Source: an uncultured Planctomycetia bacterium | GTDB lineage: Bacteria > Planctomycetota > Phycisphaerae > Phycisphaerales > SM1A02 | NCBI GenBank assembly: GCA_937871505.1 | Contig: CALMPF010000069.1 | Location: forward strand, 26,165 to 90,164 | Length of the DNA stretch: 64,000 nt | Reading direction: 5' to 3' | Shown here: piece after piece, positions 1 to 9,402 of the stretch | How positions within the stretch are numbered: position 1 is the stretch's first letter | Layout: each line of letters opens with the position of its first letter | The notes under the pieces: model-generated | What the model was told of the DNA's origin: nothing | Seen by the model: the letters and a program-made list of their open reading frames with translations, nothing else | Databases searched by the model: none | Position numbers and translations under genes: made by a program

Positions 1-669
1 GGCAACGCCCGACCGGTGGCGACGCTCGAAGAGCTGCTCGCCTCCGCCGACGTCGTCTCGCTGCACGTGCCCGCGACCCCGGCGACCCGCGGGCTCCTCG
101 GCGCGGCCGAGATCGCCCGGCTGCGCCCGGGCGCCTTCGTCATCAACAACGCCCGCGGGAACGTCGTCGACCTCCCGGCGCTCGCCGAGGCGCTCCGCGC
201 CGGCCATGTCGGCGGCGCCGCGATCGACGTCTTCCCGGCCGAGCCCGAGGAGTCGAGCTGTCCCTTCGCGTGCGATCTCGCGGGGCTCCCCAACGTAATC
301 CTCACGCCCCACATCGGCGGCAGCACCGAGGAGGCGCAGGAAGCCATCGCCCGCGACGTCTGCGCGAAGCTGGTGCGCTTCGCGCGCAACGGCTCGACCA
401 GCACGGCCGTCAACGTCCCTGAGGTCGATCTCCCGCAGCTTCGGCCCGACCAGCACCGCATCCTTCACTTCCATCACAACGTTCCCGGGGTCCTCGGCAG
501 GATGCACACGATGCTCGCCACGCTGGGCGTCAACATCAACGCGGAGCATCTCCAGTCCTCCGGAGACGTCAGCTACGTCATCCTCGACGTCGATCCGGTC
601 GGCGGCGAAGCGGTCAAGCGCGGGCTCGCGGAGGTCCCGGAAACGATCCGCCTGCGCACGCTCTGGTAG
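1..669 (+). CDS. serA: D-3-phosphoglycerate dehydrogenase, C-terminal part (5' end outside window)
   Basis: This enzyme oxidises 3-phosphoglycerate to 3-phosphohydroxypyruvate, the first step of serine synthesis in the cytoplasm. The frame is open from base 1, so 222 residues are visible and the N-terminal part is cut off by the window edge. The visible part holds the end of the NAD-binding domain (NARGNVVD, then DVFPAEPEE) and the PHIGGST motif, whose His (about residue 104 of the fragment) is the catalytic His of the family. A C-terminal ACT domain covers about residues 148-222 and starts at the HRILHFHHNVPGVLG stretch. The match runs through to the last residues of the E. coli SerA type, which is the serine-regulated form with one ACT domain. 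The GTG at base 16 is internal, not the start. Confidence 0.93.
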   Translation, partial: GNARPVATLEELLASADVVSLHVPATPATRGLLGAAEIARLRPGAFVINNARGNVVDLPALAEALRAGHVGGAAIDVFPAEPEESSCPFACDLAGLPNVILTPHIGGSTEEAQEAIARDVCAKLVRFARNGSTSTAVNVPEVDLPQLRPDQHRILHFHHNVPGVLGRMHTMLATLGVNINAEHLQSSGDVSYVILDVDPVGGEAVKRGLAEVPETIRLRTLW

Positions 670-759
670 CGCGGCGTCGATCGACCGCCGAGCTCCGCGC
701 CGCCCGCGGAGCGACCGACCGGAGGGCGGGAGAGCGGCGGCGGGCGGCGGCGATCTCTC

Positions 760-765
760 TACACT
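760..765 (+). promoter_or_regulatory. putative -10 box for a leaderless transcript (prolyl oligopeptidase)
   Basis: TACACT ends 7 bases before the ATG at 773, and no Shine-Dalgarno sequence lies between them. The same hexamer is placed the same way before metH and the D-amino acid aminotransferase. Inferred from spacing and recurrence. Confidence 0.5.
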
Positions 766-772
766 CCGCGCC

Positions 773-3004
773 ATGACATTCACTCCGGACCGTCGTCCAT
801 TCCTCGTCGCGTCTGCGATCGCCGCGATGGTCGGCGCGGCGTGTCACGCCGCGTCTCCCTCGCCGGCCGCATCGGCCGGCGCGATCCGGGCGGTCGCCGC
901 GGCCTCTCCCTCCGCCCCGGCGCAGGTGCAGGCGCCGCCGCCGACCGAAGCGCGTCCGGTGAGCGAAGTGCTCCATGGCGAGCGGTTCATCGACGACTAC
1001 CGCTGGCTCGAGGCGCTGGAGAAGGACTCCGCCGAGGTCGCGGCGTGGACGACCGCGCAGAACGACCACACCCGCGCCGTCCTCGATGCGCTTCCCTGCC
1101 GGGCTGCGCTCGAGAGCCGGCTCGCGGAGCTCATGACCGTCGGCGCCGTCTCGGCGCCGGTGACGCGCGGCAACCGCTACTTCTACACGGAGCGCAGCGG
1201 CACGCAGAACCAGCCGACGCTCCTGATGCGCGAGGGGCATGACGGCCAGCCCTTCGCGCTCCTGGATGTCAGCGCCCTCGACGATCGGGGCCTCTATGCG
1301 CTCGACTGGTGGGTGCCCTCCCCCGACGGCTCGCGGGTCGCCTTCGGGCTCAGCTACGCCGGCGACGAGATGACGACGCTGCACGTGCTCGACGTCGACG
1401 GCGGCACATGGCTTCCCGAGGAGATCCCCGGCAAGGTCGGCTTCGGTGGCTGGGCGCCGGAGGGGAACGCCTTCCTCTATACCCGCCTGAGCGACCCCGC
1501 GAACCCCTACTCGCGGACGGTGCGCTGGCACGAGCTGGGACGGCATCACCGCCACGATCCGATCCTCGCCGAGCAGGCGGAGCCGAGCCGGATTCCCTAC
1601 GGGATCCTCGCCCGGAACGGACGCTGGATCACCATGGGCCTGACCGAGGGATGGAGCCGCAACGACCTCGACGTCGTGGATGTCGGAGCGTGGCGGCGCA
1701 GCGGCGAATTCGCCCCGGTTCCGCTGGCGCGCGGGCTCAAGGGCCGATCCGATCCCGCCGCGATCATCGGCGACACGATGTACATGACGACGACCGTCGA
1801 CGCGCCGAACGGGCGCTGCGTCGCGGTCGACCTGACCGACCCCGATCCGGCTCGCTGGCGGACGGTCCTCCCCGAGCGCGCCGACGCGGTGCTCCAGGGC
1901 GTGAGTCACGCGCTCGGGATGCTCGTCGCGACCTATCAGAAGGACGCGGCCTCGATCGTCGAGCGCTTCCGCCTCGACGGAACGCCCCTCGGACCGCTCG
2001 CGCTTCCCGGGATCGGCTCCGCGGGCATCGCGGTCAACGACGACCGCACCGAGGCGTTCCTCTCCTTCACCAGCTTCAACGACCCCTCGAGCATCTATCG
2101 GGTGGACCTCGCCGACGGCGAGCGCTCCCTCTGGGCGCGGCCCGAGGTCGCTGTCGACCCCTCGACCATCGAGGTGCGGCAGGAGTGGGCCACCTCGAAG
2201 GACGGCACCCGCGTGCCGATGTTCATCGTGCATCGAAGAGGGCTCTCCCTCGACGGCGAGAACCCGACGCTGGTCTACGCCTACGGCGGCTTCAACGTCT
2301 CGCTCACGCCGAACTTCCGCGCGGAGCGCTTCGCGTGGCTCGAGCGCGGGGGCGTCTTCGTGCAAGTCAACCTCCGCGGCGGCGGGGAGTTCGGCGAAGC
2401 GTGGCACCAAGCGGGGATGCGCGACCGCAAGCAGAACGTCTACGACGACCTCTACGCCGCGACGGAGCGGCTGATCGAGCTGGGCTACGCCACTCCGAAG
2501 CGCATCGCCGTGCTCGGCGGGAGCAACGGCGGGCTGCTCACGGGCGTCGCCGCTGCGCAGCGACCCGATCTCTACGCGGCGGCGATCTCGATGGTGCCGC
2601 TGCTCGACATGCTCCGCTATCACGAGTTCCTGATGGCCCGCTTCTGGATCCCGGAGTTCGGCTCCGCGGAGGATCCCGAGCAGTTCGCGTGGCTGCGGGC
2701 CTACTCGCCCTATCACAACCTGCGCGAGGGCGTTCGCTATCCGGCGATGTTCATCACCGCGGGCGAGAACGACACCCGCGTGCATCCCCTGCATGCGCGG
2801 AAGATGACCGCCCTGATGCAGCGCCTCGCCGCGACGACGCCCGACGCGGCGCCGGTCCTGCTCTGGGTCGACCGCGACGGCGGCCATGGACAGGGGAAGC
2901 CGCTCGCCCTGCGCATCCGCGAGGCCGCCGATCTCTGGAGCTTCGTCCTCTGGCAGACCGGCGCCTGCGCCGACGAAGGGCGGGGCGCCGCCGCGGCCCG
3001 CTGA
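773..3004 (+). CDS. prolyl oligopeptidase family serine peptidase (S9A), exported
   Basis: A 743-residue peptidase predicted to cleave short peptides after proline. The N-terminus has Arg-Arg followed by a hydrophobic stretch (about residues 9-23) ending near Cys24, so it is probably exported and possibly lipid-anchored, although the lipobox is weak. A low-complexity Ala/Pro stretch follows. The S9 propeller starts at about residue 60 (HGERFIDDYRWLE) and the alpha/beta hydrolase domain fills the last 270 residues. The catalytic triad is visible: Ser584 in GGSNGG, Asp667 in ENDTRVHP and His705 in GGHGQG. Length is normal for S9A plus a signal peptide. It is transcribed toward the pcrA gene and may be leaderless (TACACT box at 760). 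Confidence 0.93.
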   Translation: MTFTPDRRPFLVASAIAAMVGAACHAASPSPAASAGAIRAVAAASPSAPAQVQAPPPTEARPVSEVLHGERFIDDYRWLEALEKDSAEVAAWTTAQNDHTRAVLDALPCRAALESRLAELMTVGAVSAPVTRGNRYFYTERSGTQNQPTLLMREGHDGQPFALLDVSALDDRGLYALDWWVPSPDGSRVAFGLSYAGDEMTTLHVLDVDGGTWLPEEIPGKVGFGGWAPEGNAFLYTRLSDPANPYSRTVRWHELGRHHRHDPILAEQAEPSRIPYGILARNGRWITMGLTEGWSRNDLDVVDVGAWRRSGEFAPVPLARGLKGRSDPAAIIGDTMYMTTTVDAPNGRCVAVDLTDPDPARWRTVLPERADAVLQGVSHALGMLVATYQKDAASIVERFRLDGTPLGPLALPGIGSAGIAVNDDRTEAFLSFTSFNDPSSIYRVDLADGERSLWARPEVAVDPSTIEVRQEWATSKDGTRVPMFIVHRRGLSLDGENPTLVYAYGGFNVSLTPNFRAERFAWLERGGVFVQVNLRGGGEFGEAWHQAGMRDRKQNVYDDLYAATERLIELGYATPKRIAVLGGSNGGLLTGVAAAQRPDLYAAAISMVPLLDMLRYHEFLMARFWIPEFGSAEDPEQFAWLRAYSPYHNLREGVRYPAMFITAGENDTRVHPLHARKMTALMQRLAATTPDAAPVLLWVDRDGGHGQGKPLALRIREAADLWSFVLWQTGACADEGRGAAAAR

Positions 3005-3065
3005 CAGCGCGCCGCTCGGGTCCGCGCAGGGAGCCCCCCGCCGCGCCGCCGTCGCCCGGGAGGGC

Positions 3066-5402
3066 TCATCCCACGCGCTCAAGCCCCGCGTAGGCGAGGA
3101 TCAGGGTCTTGGTGCCGACGGACTGAAAGTCGATCACGGCCGAGGAGCTGGAGCCGCGCGGCAGGATCGAGCGGACGCGGCCGAGACCGAAGATCCGGTG
3201 GCGGACCATGCAGCCGACGACGATCGTCGCTGCGGCGCGCCCGCGACCGTCGCCCTCATGCCCTTCGGCGGCATCCTCGGAGACGTCGACCTCCCAGACG
3301 TCGTCCTCGGGAATCGGGTCGACCGCATCGTCGTCGGAGGCGCCGCGCCGGGATCCCGCCTGCCGCAGGAGGCTCCCGCGCCGCGCCGCGGCGCGATCGA
3401 GGCGCTCAAGCACGCCCGGACTCTCCGCAGGGAGCTCGTCGAGGAAGGAGCTGGCGATCGAGCGCTGAAAGACGCCGCGGAGGGTGCGGCCCCGAGCCCA
3501 CGAGAGCTGGAGGTGCCGCCGCGCCCGCGTCAGGCCGACGTAGCAGAGGCGGCGCTCCTCCTCGAGCTCTGCATCGCGCTCGGCGGAGCGCGCGTGCGGC
3601 AGCACGCCCTCCTCGAGGCCGATCATCGCCACCGCGTCGAATTCGAGGCCCTTGGCGGCGTGCAGCGTCATCAGGGTCACGGCGCCGCGCTCCGGATCGA
3701 TCGCGTCGGCGTCGCTGACGAGAGCGACCGTCTCGAGCCATGCGCCGAGCAGGTCGAAGAGCGACGCGAGCGGCCGCACCGCGGTGCTCCCCTCGTCGGA
3801 GGGGGTGAACTCGCTCGCGGCCGAGACCAGCTCCGAGAGGTTGCCGAGCCGGTCGACTCCCTCTTCCTCTTCGCGGCGGGAGGGCGTGCCGTGATGCTCG
3901 AGAAGGCCGCTCTCGTCGAGGATCCTGCGCACCAGGGCCGCGAGGGCGGCGGCGTCGACGCCGCCGCTGCGCGCAGCCTCGTCCCTCCAGCGGCGGATCA
4001 TCGACGCGACGCCGATCGCCGCGGCCGCGGCGCGGTCGGAGACGCCCGCGACGCTCCCGGCATCCTCGAGCGCGGCGAGGAGCGGCACGCCGCGGCGCGT
4101 CGCGTGCGCCCGCAGCGCCGCGAGCGACTTCGCCCCCAGCCCGCGCGGCGGGACGTTCACGACGCGGTCGAGGCTGACGCCATCCGCCGGGTTCCACGTG
4201 AGCCGGAGATAGGCGAGCGCGTCGCGGATCTCCCGGCGATCGAAGAACGCCGTGCCGCGGGCGACGGCGTAGGGCACGGCGGCGTCGCGCAGCACCGCCT
4301 CGATCACGCGGCTGAGGCTGTTCATCCGGTACAGGACGGCGATCTCCCGGAGCGGCAGACCCTCCCCCGTCCACGCGCGGATCGCCCGCAGGACGCTCCC
4401 CGCCTCGGCGTGCTCATCGTCGCCCGCCACGACGCGGACCGGAGGTCCGGCCGCGGCCGAGGAGAAGAGTTCCTTCGCCTTGCGACGGCGGTTCTTCGCG
4501 ATCAGCGCCGAGCTCACTGCGACGATGTTCCCGGTGGACCTGAAGTTCTCGCCGAGCCGGACGACCGCGGCGCCGGGGAAGTGCCGCTCGAAATCGAGGA
4601 TGTTGGAGATGTCGGCGCCGCGCCATCCGTAGATCGACTGGTCCGGGTCGCCGACGACGCAGAGGTTGCCGTGAGCCTCGGCGATCGCCTTCGCGACGAT
4701 GAACTGGGCGGCATTGGTGTCCTGGTACTCGTCGACGAGGATGTAGCGGAACCGCTCCTGAAGCTCCCGCCTGACGTCCGCATCGCGGACCAGCATCCGG
4801 GCCGTGCGCATCAGCAGGTCGTCGAAGTCGAGCGCCTTCGCCCGCCAGAGGATCGACTCGTACGCCGCGTAGGCGCGGGCGATGGAACGGGCGCTCCACT
4901 CCTGGGCGGTGCGCGCGAGATCCTCCGCGTCGAGCAGGTCGTTCTTGGCGGCGCTGATCGCCGCGGCGACGGTGGCGACGGAGAAGCTCTGCGCATTCAC
5001 GTCGGCCTCGGCGATGGCCTCCTTGATCGCGTCGCGCTGATCGGCGGTGTCGTAGATCACGAAGGAGGGATCGACGCCCGCCGCCTCGGCGTGCCGCCGC
5101 AGCACGCGGGCGCAGAAGGCGTGAAACGTGCTCACCACGAGACCGCGCGTGCCCTCGACGGAGGGCGGCAGCAGCTCGTCGATCCGGCCGCGCATCTCCC
5201 CGGCGGCCTTGTTCGTGAAGGTGACCGCGAGGATCTGCCATGGAGGAATGCCGTGCGCGACCAGGTACGCGGTGCGCCGCGTGATGACCCTGGTCTTCCC
5301 CGAGCCGGGCCCCGCAAGGACCAGCAGCGCGCCGTCGACGTGCGTCACCGCGGCACGCTGCGCCTCGGTGAGGCCGGCGAGCAGTTCATCGCTTGGGTGC
5401 AT
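3066..5402 (-). CDS. pcrA: ATP-dependent DNA helicase, UvrD/PcrA type
   Basis: A 778-residue superfamily 1A 3'-5' DNA helicase acting in repair and in clearing replication and recombination intermediates. The ATG at 5402 begins MHPSDELLAGL directly before the Q-motif. Motifs in order are Walker A AGPGSGKT (residues 30-37), Walker B with DEYQDT, motif III with GDPDQSIYGWRGA, motif V with LHAAKGLEFD and motif VI with YVGLTRARR. The last 100 residues are the variable linker and the small tudor-like C-terminal domain of PcrA. The open frame continues upstream of 5402 without any family similarity, which supports this start. A TACCAT box lies 10 bases upstream. The gene converges with the peptidase, with only 61 bases between the stops. 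Confidence 0.95.
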   Translation of the reverse strand: MHPSDELLAGLTEAQRAAVTHVDGALLVLAGPGSGKTRVITRRTAYLVAHGIPPWQILAVTFTNKAAGEMRGRIDELLPPSVEGTRGLVVSTFHAFCARVLRRHAEAAGVDPSFVIYDTADQRDAIKEAIAEADVNAQSFSVATVAAAISAAKNDLLDAEDLARTAQEWSARSIARAYAAYESILWRAKALDFDDLLMRTARMLVRDADVRRELQERFRYILVDEYQDTNAAQFIVAKAIAEAHGNLCVVGDPDQSIYGWRGADISNILDFERHFPGAAVVRLGENFRSTGNIVAVSSALIAKNRRRKAKELFSSAAAGPPVRVVAGDDEHAEAGSVLRAIRAWTGEGLPLREIAVLYRMNSLSRVIEAVLRDAAVPYAVARGTAFFDRREIRDALAYLRLTWNPADGVSLDRVVNVPPRGLGAKSLAALRAHATRRGVPLLAALEDAGSVAGVSDRAAAAAIGVASMIRRWRDEAARSGGVDAAALAALVRRILDESGLLEHHGTPSRREEEEGVDRLGNLSELVSAASEFTPSDEGSTAVRPLASLFDLLGAWLETVALVSDADAIDPERGAVTLMTLHAAKGLEFDAVAMIGLEEGVLPHARSAERDAELEEERRLCYVGLTRARRHLQLSWARGRTLRGVFQRSIASSFLDELPAESPGVLERLDRAAARRGSLLRQAGSRRGASDDDAVDPIPEDDVWEVDVSEDAAEGHEGDGRGRAAATIVVGCMVRHRIFGLGRVRSILPRGSSSSAVIDFQSVGTKTLILAYAGLERVG

Positions 5403-5412
5403 GGGCGCGGCG

Positions 5413-5418
5413 ATGGTA
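5413..5418 (-). promoter_or_regulatory. putative -10 box for a leaderless transcript (pcrA)
   Basis: On the minus strand this reads TACCAT and ends 10 bases before the pcrA ATG. No Shine-Dalgarno sequence is visible between them. Confidence 0.45.
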
Positions 5419-5467
5419 GTCGGGCGCGCCGGGCCGACTCCTGCGCCGCGTGCGCCGGCGCCGCGAC

Positions 5468-6187
5468 TCACGGCGTCCGCAGGAAGAACGCGGACCACGC
5501 GTACTCGTCGGCGAGCACGACCACCGGAACCCACGTCGTCGCCGTTCCGCCCCACGCCTGCCAGCGGTCTCCGGAGATGGGATCCCACCGCGGATAGCCG
5601 ACCGAGCCGAAGGTCGTCACCGGCTCGGTGACGACCCGGTCGCCCTTGCCGACGAAGCGAGAGGACCAGACGACGAGGTTGGCGCCGATTCGGCCGGCGA
5701 AGGAGGCAAGCTCGCCATCCTGGGGCCGCAGCGGGTCGGTCGAACGGAACTGCGAGCTGCCGAGGACATCGACGCGCGCGGGATCCTGCGTCACCTGGAG
5801 TCCCCGAAGCAGCGTGACCTTCGCGGCCGCCTTCTGCTCCGGCGTCCATTCGTCGTAGGGCACGTCGCTCGCGATCAGGCGCTGGCGAAGCTCCGCCAGT
5901 GCGGCGTCGATCCGCTCCCACGGCACCTCGCGCACGCGCACGTCGGCGGCGGAGATCGGCGGGGGCATCGCGGCGCCGTCGAAGTTGCGCTCCCAGACGG
6001 TCGTGCAGCCGCCCGACGATGCGCCGGCGACCGCGGCGGCGAGACTCAGCAGTGCGCCACTCCGCCGCGATGCCGGCGCCTTGGACACCGCCGCCTTGGA
6101 GGTGCAGCCGAGTCGGCCAGGGCGAGCGGCGAGGAGCGCCTCGTCGGTCTGGGTGGTCGTGATCCGGGAGAGCAGACGGGTGAGCAT
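5468..6187 (-). CDS. uncharacterised putative lipoprotein
   Basis: A 239-residue protein I do not recognise. From the ATG at 6187 a charged N-terminus is followed at about residues 43-57 by a hydrophobic stretch ending in SSGGC, a plausible lipobox, so the mature protein may be anchored at Cys. The start is uncertain, since an unusually long region precedes the hydrophobic stretch. The mature part has the feel of a globular domain, with a run of codons of normal local usage and motifs such as VPYDEWTPEQKAAAK and GANLVVWSSRFVGKGD followed by a region rich in Trp and Tyr. It ends 65 bases before pcrA in the same orientation. No function is proposed. Confidence 0.6.
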   Translation of the reverse strand: MLTRLLSRITTTQTDEALLAARPGRLGCTSKAAVSKAPASRRSGALLSLAAAVAGASSGGCTTVWERNFDGAAMPPPISAADVRVREVPWERIDAALAELRQRLIASDVPYDEWTPEQKAAAKVTLLRGLQVTQDPARVDVLGSSQFRSTDPLRPQDGELASFAGRIGANLVVWSSRFVGKGDRVVTEPVTTFGSVGYPRWDPISGDRWQAWGGTATTWVPVVVLADEYAWSAFFLRTP

Positions 6188-6743
6188 CGCTCCGATCGTT
6201 GGCGCGCGGCGAGCGTCGGCGCAGCAGCGCCGCTCGCAGCCTGAGGCGAAGCTCACCTCGGCAGCGCCGCTGCCGGCAGCGGCGCTGCTCTGGTTGGAGC
6301 GCGGCCCAGCCTTGGGGGACGTGAGGGACGCGAGGGACGCGAGCGTCGGCGCCGCACGGCGCCGCGACGAGCGCCAGCCGCAGAGGACACGGGGCGCTGG
6401 AGCGAGGGCGTGAGCGAGCGCGTCAACCGAAGCGCCGCTCGGAGGTCCCGCATCTGACGACGAGGACCCCGCCATCGAAGGCCACCCGGAGCCCCAACCC
6501 GGAGCCCCAACCCGAGACCCCGCGCCGAGACCGGAAGCGGCCTCCCCCGAGACCCGACGCGAGACCCGACGCCAGGCGCGAGAGGTCACTCCATCGGCAT
6601 CGCGGAGCGCCGCGCGGGGCCGTCTGCCGCCGCGCTCGCTCGACCAGCTCGACGGGCAGCACCGATCCGCTCGCCGACTCCCCGCCGGTCGCGCTCCGCG
6701 GCGACGCCGGAGATTCTCGCGACTTCCGTCGCAGAACGGCCGA
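6188..6743. repeat. intergenic DNA with short repeats and a perfect palindrome
   Basis: No credible gene is seen. A 28-bp perfect palindrome lies at 6261-6288 (14-base arms, no loop). Then come GGGACGCGA-type 9-base repeats near 6317-6350, a twice-repeated 15-base unit built on CCCGGAGCCCCAA near 6484-6515, and an 11-base unit built on GAGACCCGACG near 6549-6575. The Arg-rich open frames here show no domain or start signal. Confidence 0.5.
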
Positions 6744-6777
6744 GCGGGAGCGCATCGAAGGGTCGATGCGCTCCCGC
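6744..6777 (-). terminator. strong hairpin after the beta-helix gene
   Basis: A perfect 15-bp inverted repeat (6744-6758 with 6763-6777) around a 4-base loop lies 52 bases past the stop of the gene ending at 6829. There is only a weak T tract, so it is a likely but not classical terminator. Confidence 0.6.
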
Positions 6778-6828
6778 CTCGGAAGGAGACCGCTCCGGCG
6801 GCGGAGGGGCGGCGCGGGTCAGCGAAGC

Positions 6829-8400
6829 TCAGCGGCGAGCGGCAGTCGACTGAGCCGGGCCGCGGTCGCGGCGAACTCCGGGGGCCTCGCGATCGGGCCG
6901 CGGCGCGGTCGGATCGCTTCCGCCTCCGAGATCGCCCTTCTTCGGGCCCTCCGAGCCGCTCGGTGGGTCGCTCGGCGCGGCGGCGAACTCGATCGCGCCG
7001 AGGTCGACGACCGCGGGAGCGCCGGGCTCATCGACGCCGGGAGCGATCCGGGCGTTGCCGAGGAGGTCGAACTCGACGCCGGCCGGGACCAGCGCGTTGC
7101 TGCCCGCGTCGATGACCGGAGATCCGGGGAGCGGGACGTACTCGGCGTCGAGCAGCGGCGAGGCCGAGATCACGCCCCCCTCGATGTCGGCGCCGAAGAC
7201 GGCGCCGTTCACGAGCGAGCTGGCGACGAAGGTCGTGCCGTTGCCGGCGATCTCCGTGGAACCGACCGACGTGTGACCGGTGATGATCGAGTTGGCGACC
7301 TGAGGGAACGAACCAAAGCTCGTGAACACGCCGAAGCTCGCGTTGTCGGCGATCGTGCAGTTCACGAAGCGCGGGCTCGCCCCGTTGCAGTAGATCGCGC
7401 CGAGTCCCGCGACGCTCCCGACGACGAGGGCGTTGACGAACTCGAGCTCCGCGCTTCCCGAGGCGACGTAGATGCCGCCGCCGGCGTAGGCGGTGTTGCC
7501 GACGATCCTGGCGCCATCGATCCGGCCGGAGGAGTTCGAGGCGTAGATCGCGCCGCCGCCCAGCGTCGAGAAGACCAGGCCGTTCACCTGTCCGTTGGGG
7601 TGCTCGAGCGGTGCGGCGAGCCCGTTGTCGGTCAGCGCCAGGCGGGCGGCGTCGAAGGTCGTCACCAGCGCGTAGATCGCGCCGCCGAGCTGCGTCGAGG
7701 CGTTCCCGTCGAACTCGACATCGCGAAGGGCCGCCTCCACCGCGCCGACGTAGAGCGCCCCGCCGGAGACGCCCATGTTGCGGAAGAAGCCCGTGCGCTC
7801 GATCGTGAGCGCGGAGTACTCGGCGGCGAGCCCGCCACCGAGGATGGCGTAGTTGGCGTCGAAGATCGAGTCGAGGATGACCACTTCGGCGTCGAAGGCG
7901 TCGAGTCCGCCGCCATAGATGCCGCTGTTGACGCCGACGATGCAGGCATCGATGGTGACCGACGCCCCCGCGACGCGGATGCCGCCCCCCGGCGCGGCCG
8001 ACTGGCCGAGACCGCCGGTCACCGTGAAGCCGCGCAGCGCGGTCTCCGGAGCCCGAGCGCCGGCGGGCGTGCCCGCGATCGTGACGACGTAGCCGGGCGT
8101 TCCGGCACCGACGATGAAGGTCTCCTCGGCCCCCGCGACGCCTTCGACCACGATCGCCTTGCCGAGGAAGTCGATCGCCTCGACATAGGTCCCCGGCGCC
8201 ACCAGCACGCGATCGCCGGTCTGGGCCGCCCCGATCGCCTGCTGGATCGTCGGGAACTGCTCGGGAACCAGCAGGTCCGCAGCGACGAGGGTGCAGGGCG
8301 CCGCCGCTGCGAGGAGGAACCAGGCGGGCACGGTCGCCGCGAGCGGCGAGAGGCGGGACTCTCGACGCATCGGTGCGTCGCGGTGGGGGACAGCGTTCAT
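6829..8400 (-). CDS. secreted right-handed parallel beta-helix protein
   Basis: A 523-residue exported protein. The ATG at 8400 is preceded by a GGAGAAAGG ribosome site and is followed by a signal peptide of about 40 residues ending near TLVAA. The mature protein opens with VPEQFPTIQQAIGAAQTGD, the usual start of pectate-lyase-like beta-helix surface proteins. It continues with many short repeats of the form GGGIxV/GGALY/GGAIYA typical of helix coils. Near the C-terminus PVIDAGSNALVP and VVDLGAIEF match the closing motif common in such polymorphic outer-surface proteins. A charged, Pro-rich tail of about 55 residues follows and has no dockerin. The substrate is unknown. A strong hairpin lies downstream. 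The frame stays open far upstream of 8400, but that part is out-of-frame noise over the neighbouring locus. Confidence 0.85.
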   Translation of the reverse strand: MNAVPHRDAPMRRESRLSPLAATVPAWFLLAAAAPCTLVAADLLVPEQFPTIQQAIGAAQTGDRVLVAPGTYVEAIDFLGKAIVVEGVAGAEETFIVGAGTPGYVVTIAGTPAGARAPETALRGFTVTGGLGQSAAPGGGIRVAGASVTIDACIVGVNSGIYGGGLDAFDAEVVILDSIFDANYAILGGGLAAEYSALTIERTGFFRNMGVSGGALYVGAVEAALRDVEFDGNASTQLGGAIYALVTTFDAARLALTDNGLAAPLEHPNGQVNGLVFSTLGGGAIYASNSSGRIDGARIVGNTAYAGGGIYVASGSAELEFVNALVVGSVAGLGAIYCNGASPRFVNCTIADNASFGVFTSFGSFPQVANSIITGHTSVGSTEIAGNGTTFVASSLVNGAVFGADIEGGVISASPLLDAEYVPLPGSPVIDAGSNALVPAGVEFDLLGNARIAPGVDEPGAPAVVDLGAIEFAAAPSDPPSGSEGPKKGDLGGGSDPTAPRPDREAPGVRRDRGPAQSTAARR

Positions 8401-8522
8401 CAGTGACCTTTCTCCGATGGGAATCAGGGAGATCCGTCGACCGCGCAGCCAACGGACGGGGGCGGAGTTGCGCCGAACGACCCCCGCCGCTCCGGGCTCG
8501 GAGTCGCACGGCGACCGACGAC

Positions 8523-9149
8523 CTACGCCCCAATCCGCCGAGACGGATTCAACGTTCTGGCGAAGTTCCGCCACCCGACGCCGCCGCCGTCCCGACCGCC
8601 CGCGCCGGCGCCGTTGCGAACGCAGGCCCATGTCCGCGCCGTCGATCCGGAGGTCGCCATTGAGATCGGCCGCGCAGGTCGCATCCCGCCCGGGCACGGT
8701 CGTTCTGCGCGCCTGCGCCTCGCGCCGCCGCACCACGCCGCGGCACCGAAGAGCACCGCGCCCGGGCCGGCCGGAATCGGGGCGCCGAAGTAGAGGTTGT
8801 CGATGAAGGAGATGCCGCTCAGCGGCTGAATGACCTCGACCCGATCGAACGCCGCCATCGAGATGATTCCGGCGAAGTTGCTCCCGAAGGTCGGCCCGAA
8901 GAAGTTCATCGATTGCCCGACGAGCATGTCCCCGAGGTACAGATCGAACTGGGCGGCACCAGGATGCTCGATCGCGATGGAGTGCCTCGGCGCATCGAAC
9001 TGCATCATGATGGTGTTGGGCGGAGGAAATCCCATGCCTCCCATCAGTCCCCATCCGTCCGTCGGCGAGAGGCCGAAAGAGTTCACGGTCACGTCGTTCC
9101 CCTGCGGAAAGACCACCCCCGCCCACGCGTACTGATCCGTCAGGATCAC
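8523..9149 (-). pseudogene. decayed surface protein with PEP-CTERM-like tail and out-of-frame dockerin remnant
   Basis: The readable frame begins ILTDQYAWAGVVFP, resembling the interior of a secreted domain common in planctomycete PEP-CTERM proteins. It has no signal peptide and meets a TGA a few codons upstream, so the 5' end is missing. The frame ends in a PEP-CTERM-like segment (IPAGPGAVLFGAAAW followed by ARRRR), but the expected stop after the Arg run is absent. It reads on for about 60 Arg/Gly-rich residues. In a different frame, 8623-8676 encodes a dockerin-like half repeat (CAADLNGDLRIDGADMG) cut off before its LLAAW end. The locus therefore looks like a broken remnant, perhaps of two genes. 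The last coding-like residue is near 8720. Confidence 0.6.
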
Positions 9150-9390
9150 CGGACCGGGGCAAGCTCACTCGGCGCTCGATCCTCGGTTCGGGCGCTGAGC
9201 CGCTCATCGGAGCGAGCGTCCCGGAGGACGGGAGTGCCCTTCGAGGCCGGGGAGCGTTCCCTGCAGCCGAGAGTCGGGGGGCGGCAGTCCGGAAGCGGGC
9301 CGCATCATGTCGGGAAACTCCCCCCGGAGATGTGGCGGAGCGGCGGTTCGCTGGCGGAGCTCTCTTCAGAAGGAACACCCCTTCGCGCAG

Positions 9391-9396
9391 TAGAAT
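9391..9396 (+). promoter_or_regulatory. putative -10 box for a leaderless transcript (sigma-54 activator)
   Basis: TAGAAT ends 6 bases before the ATG at 9403, and no Shine-Dalgarno sequence is present between them. Confidence 0.45.
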
Positions 9397-9402
9397 GCAG
9401 CC

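Noticed and set aside
614..3082. An 822-residue minus-strand open frame over the peptidase gene, and similar long Arg-rich frames opposite other genes
   Set aside because: At this GC content antisense frames stay open by chance. They have no domains, no ribosome sites and amino acid composition typical of shadow frames.
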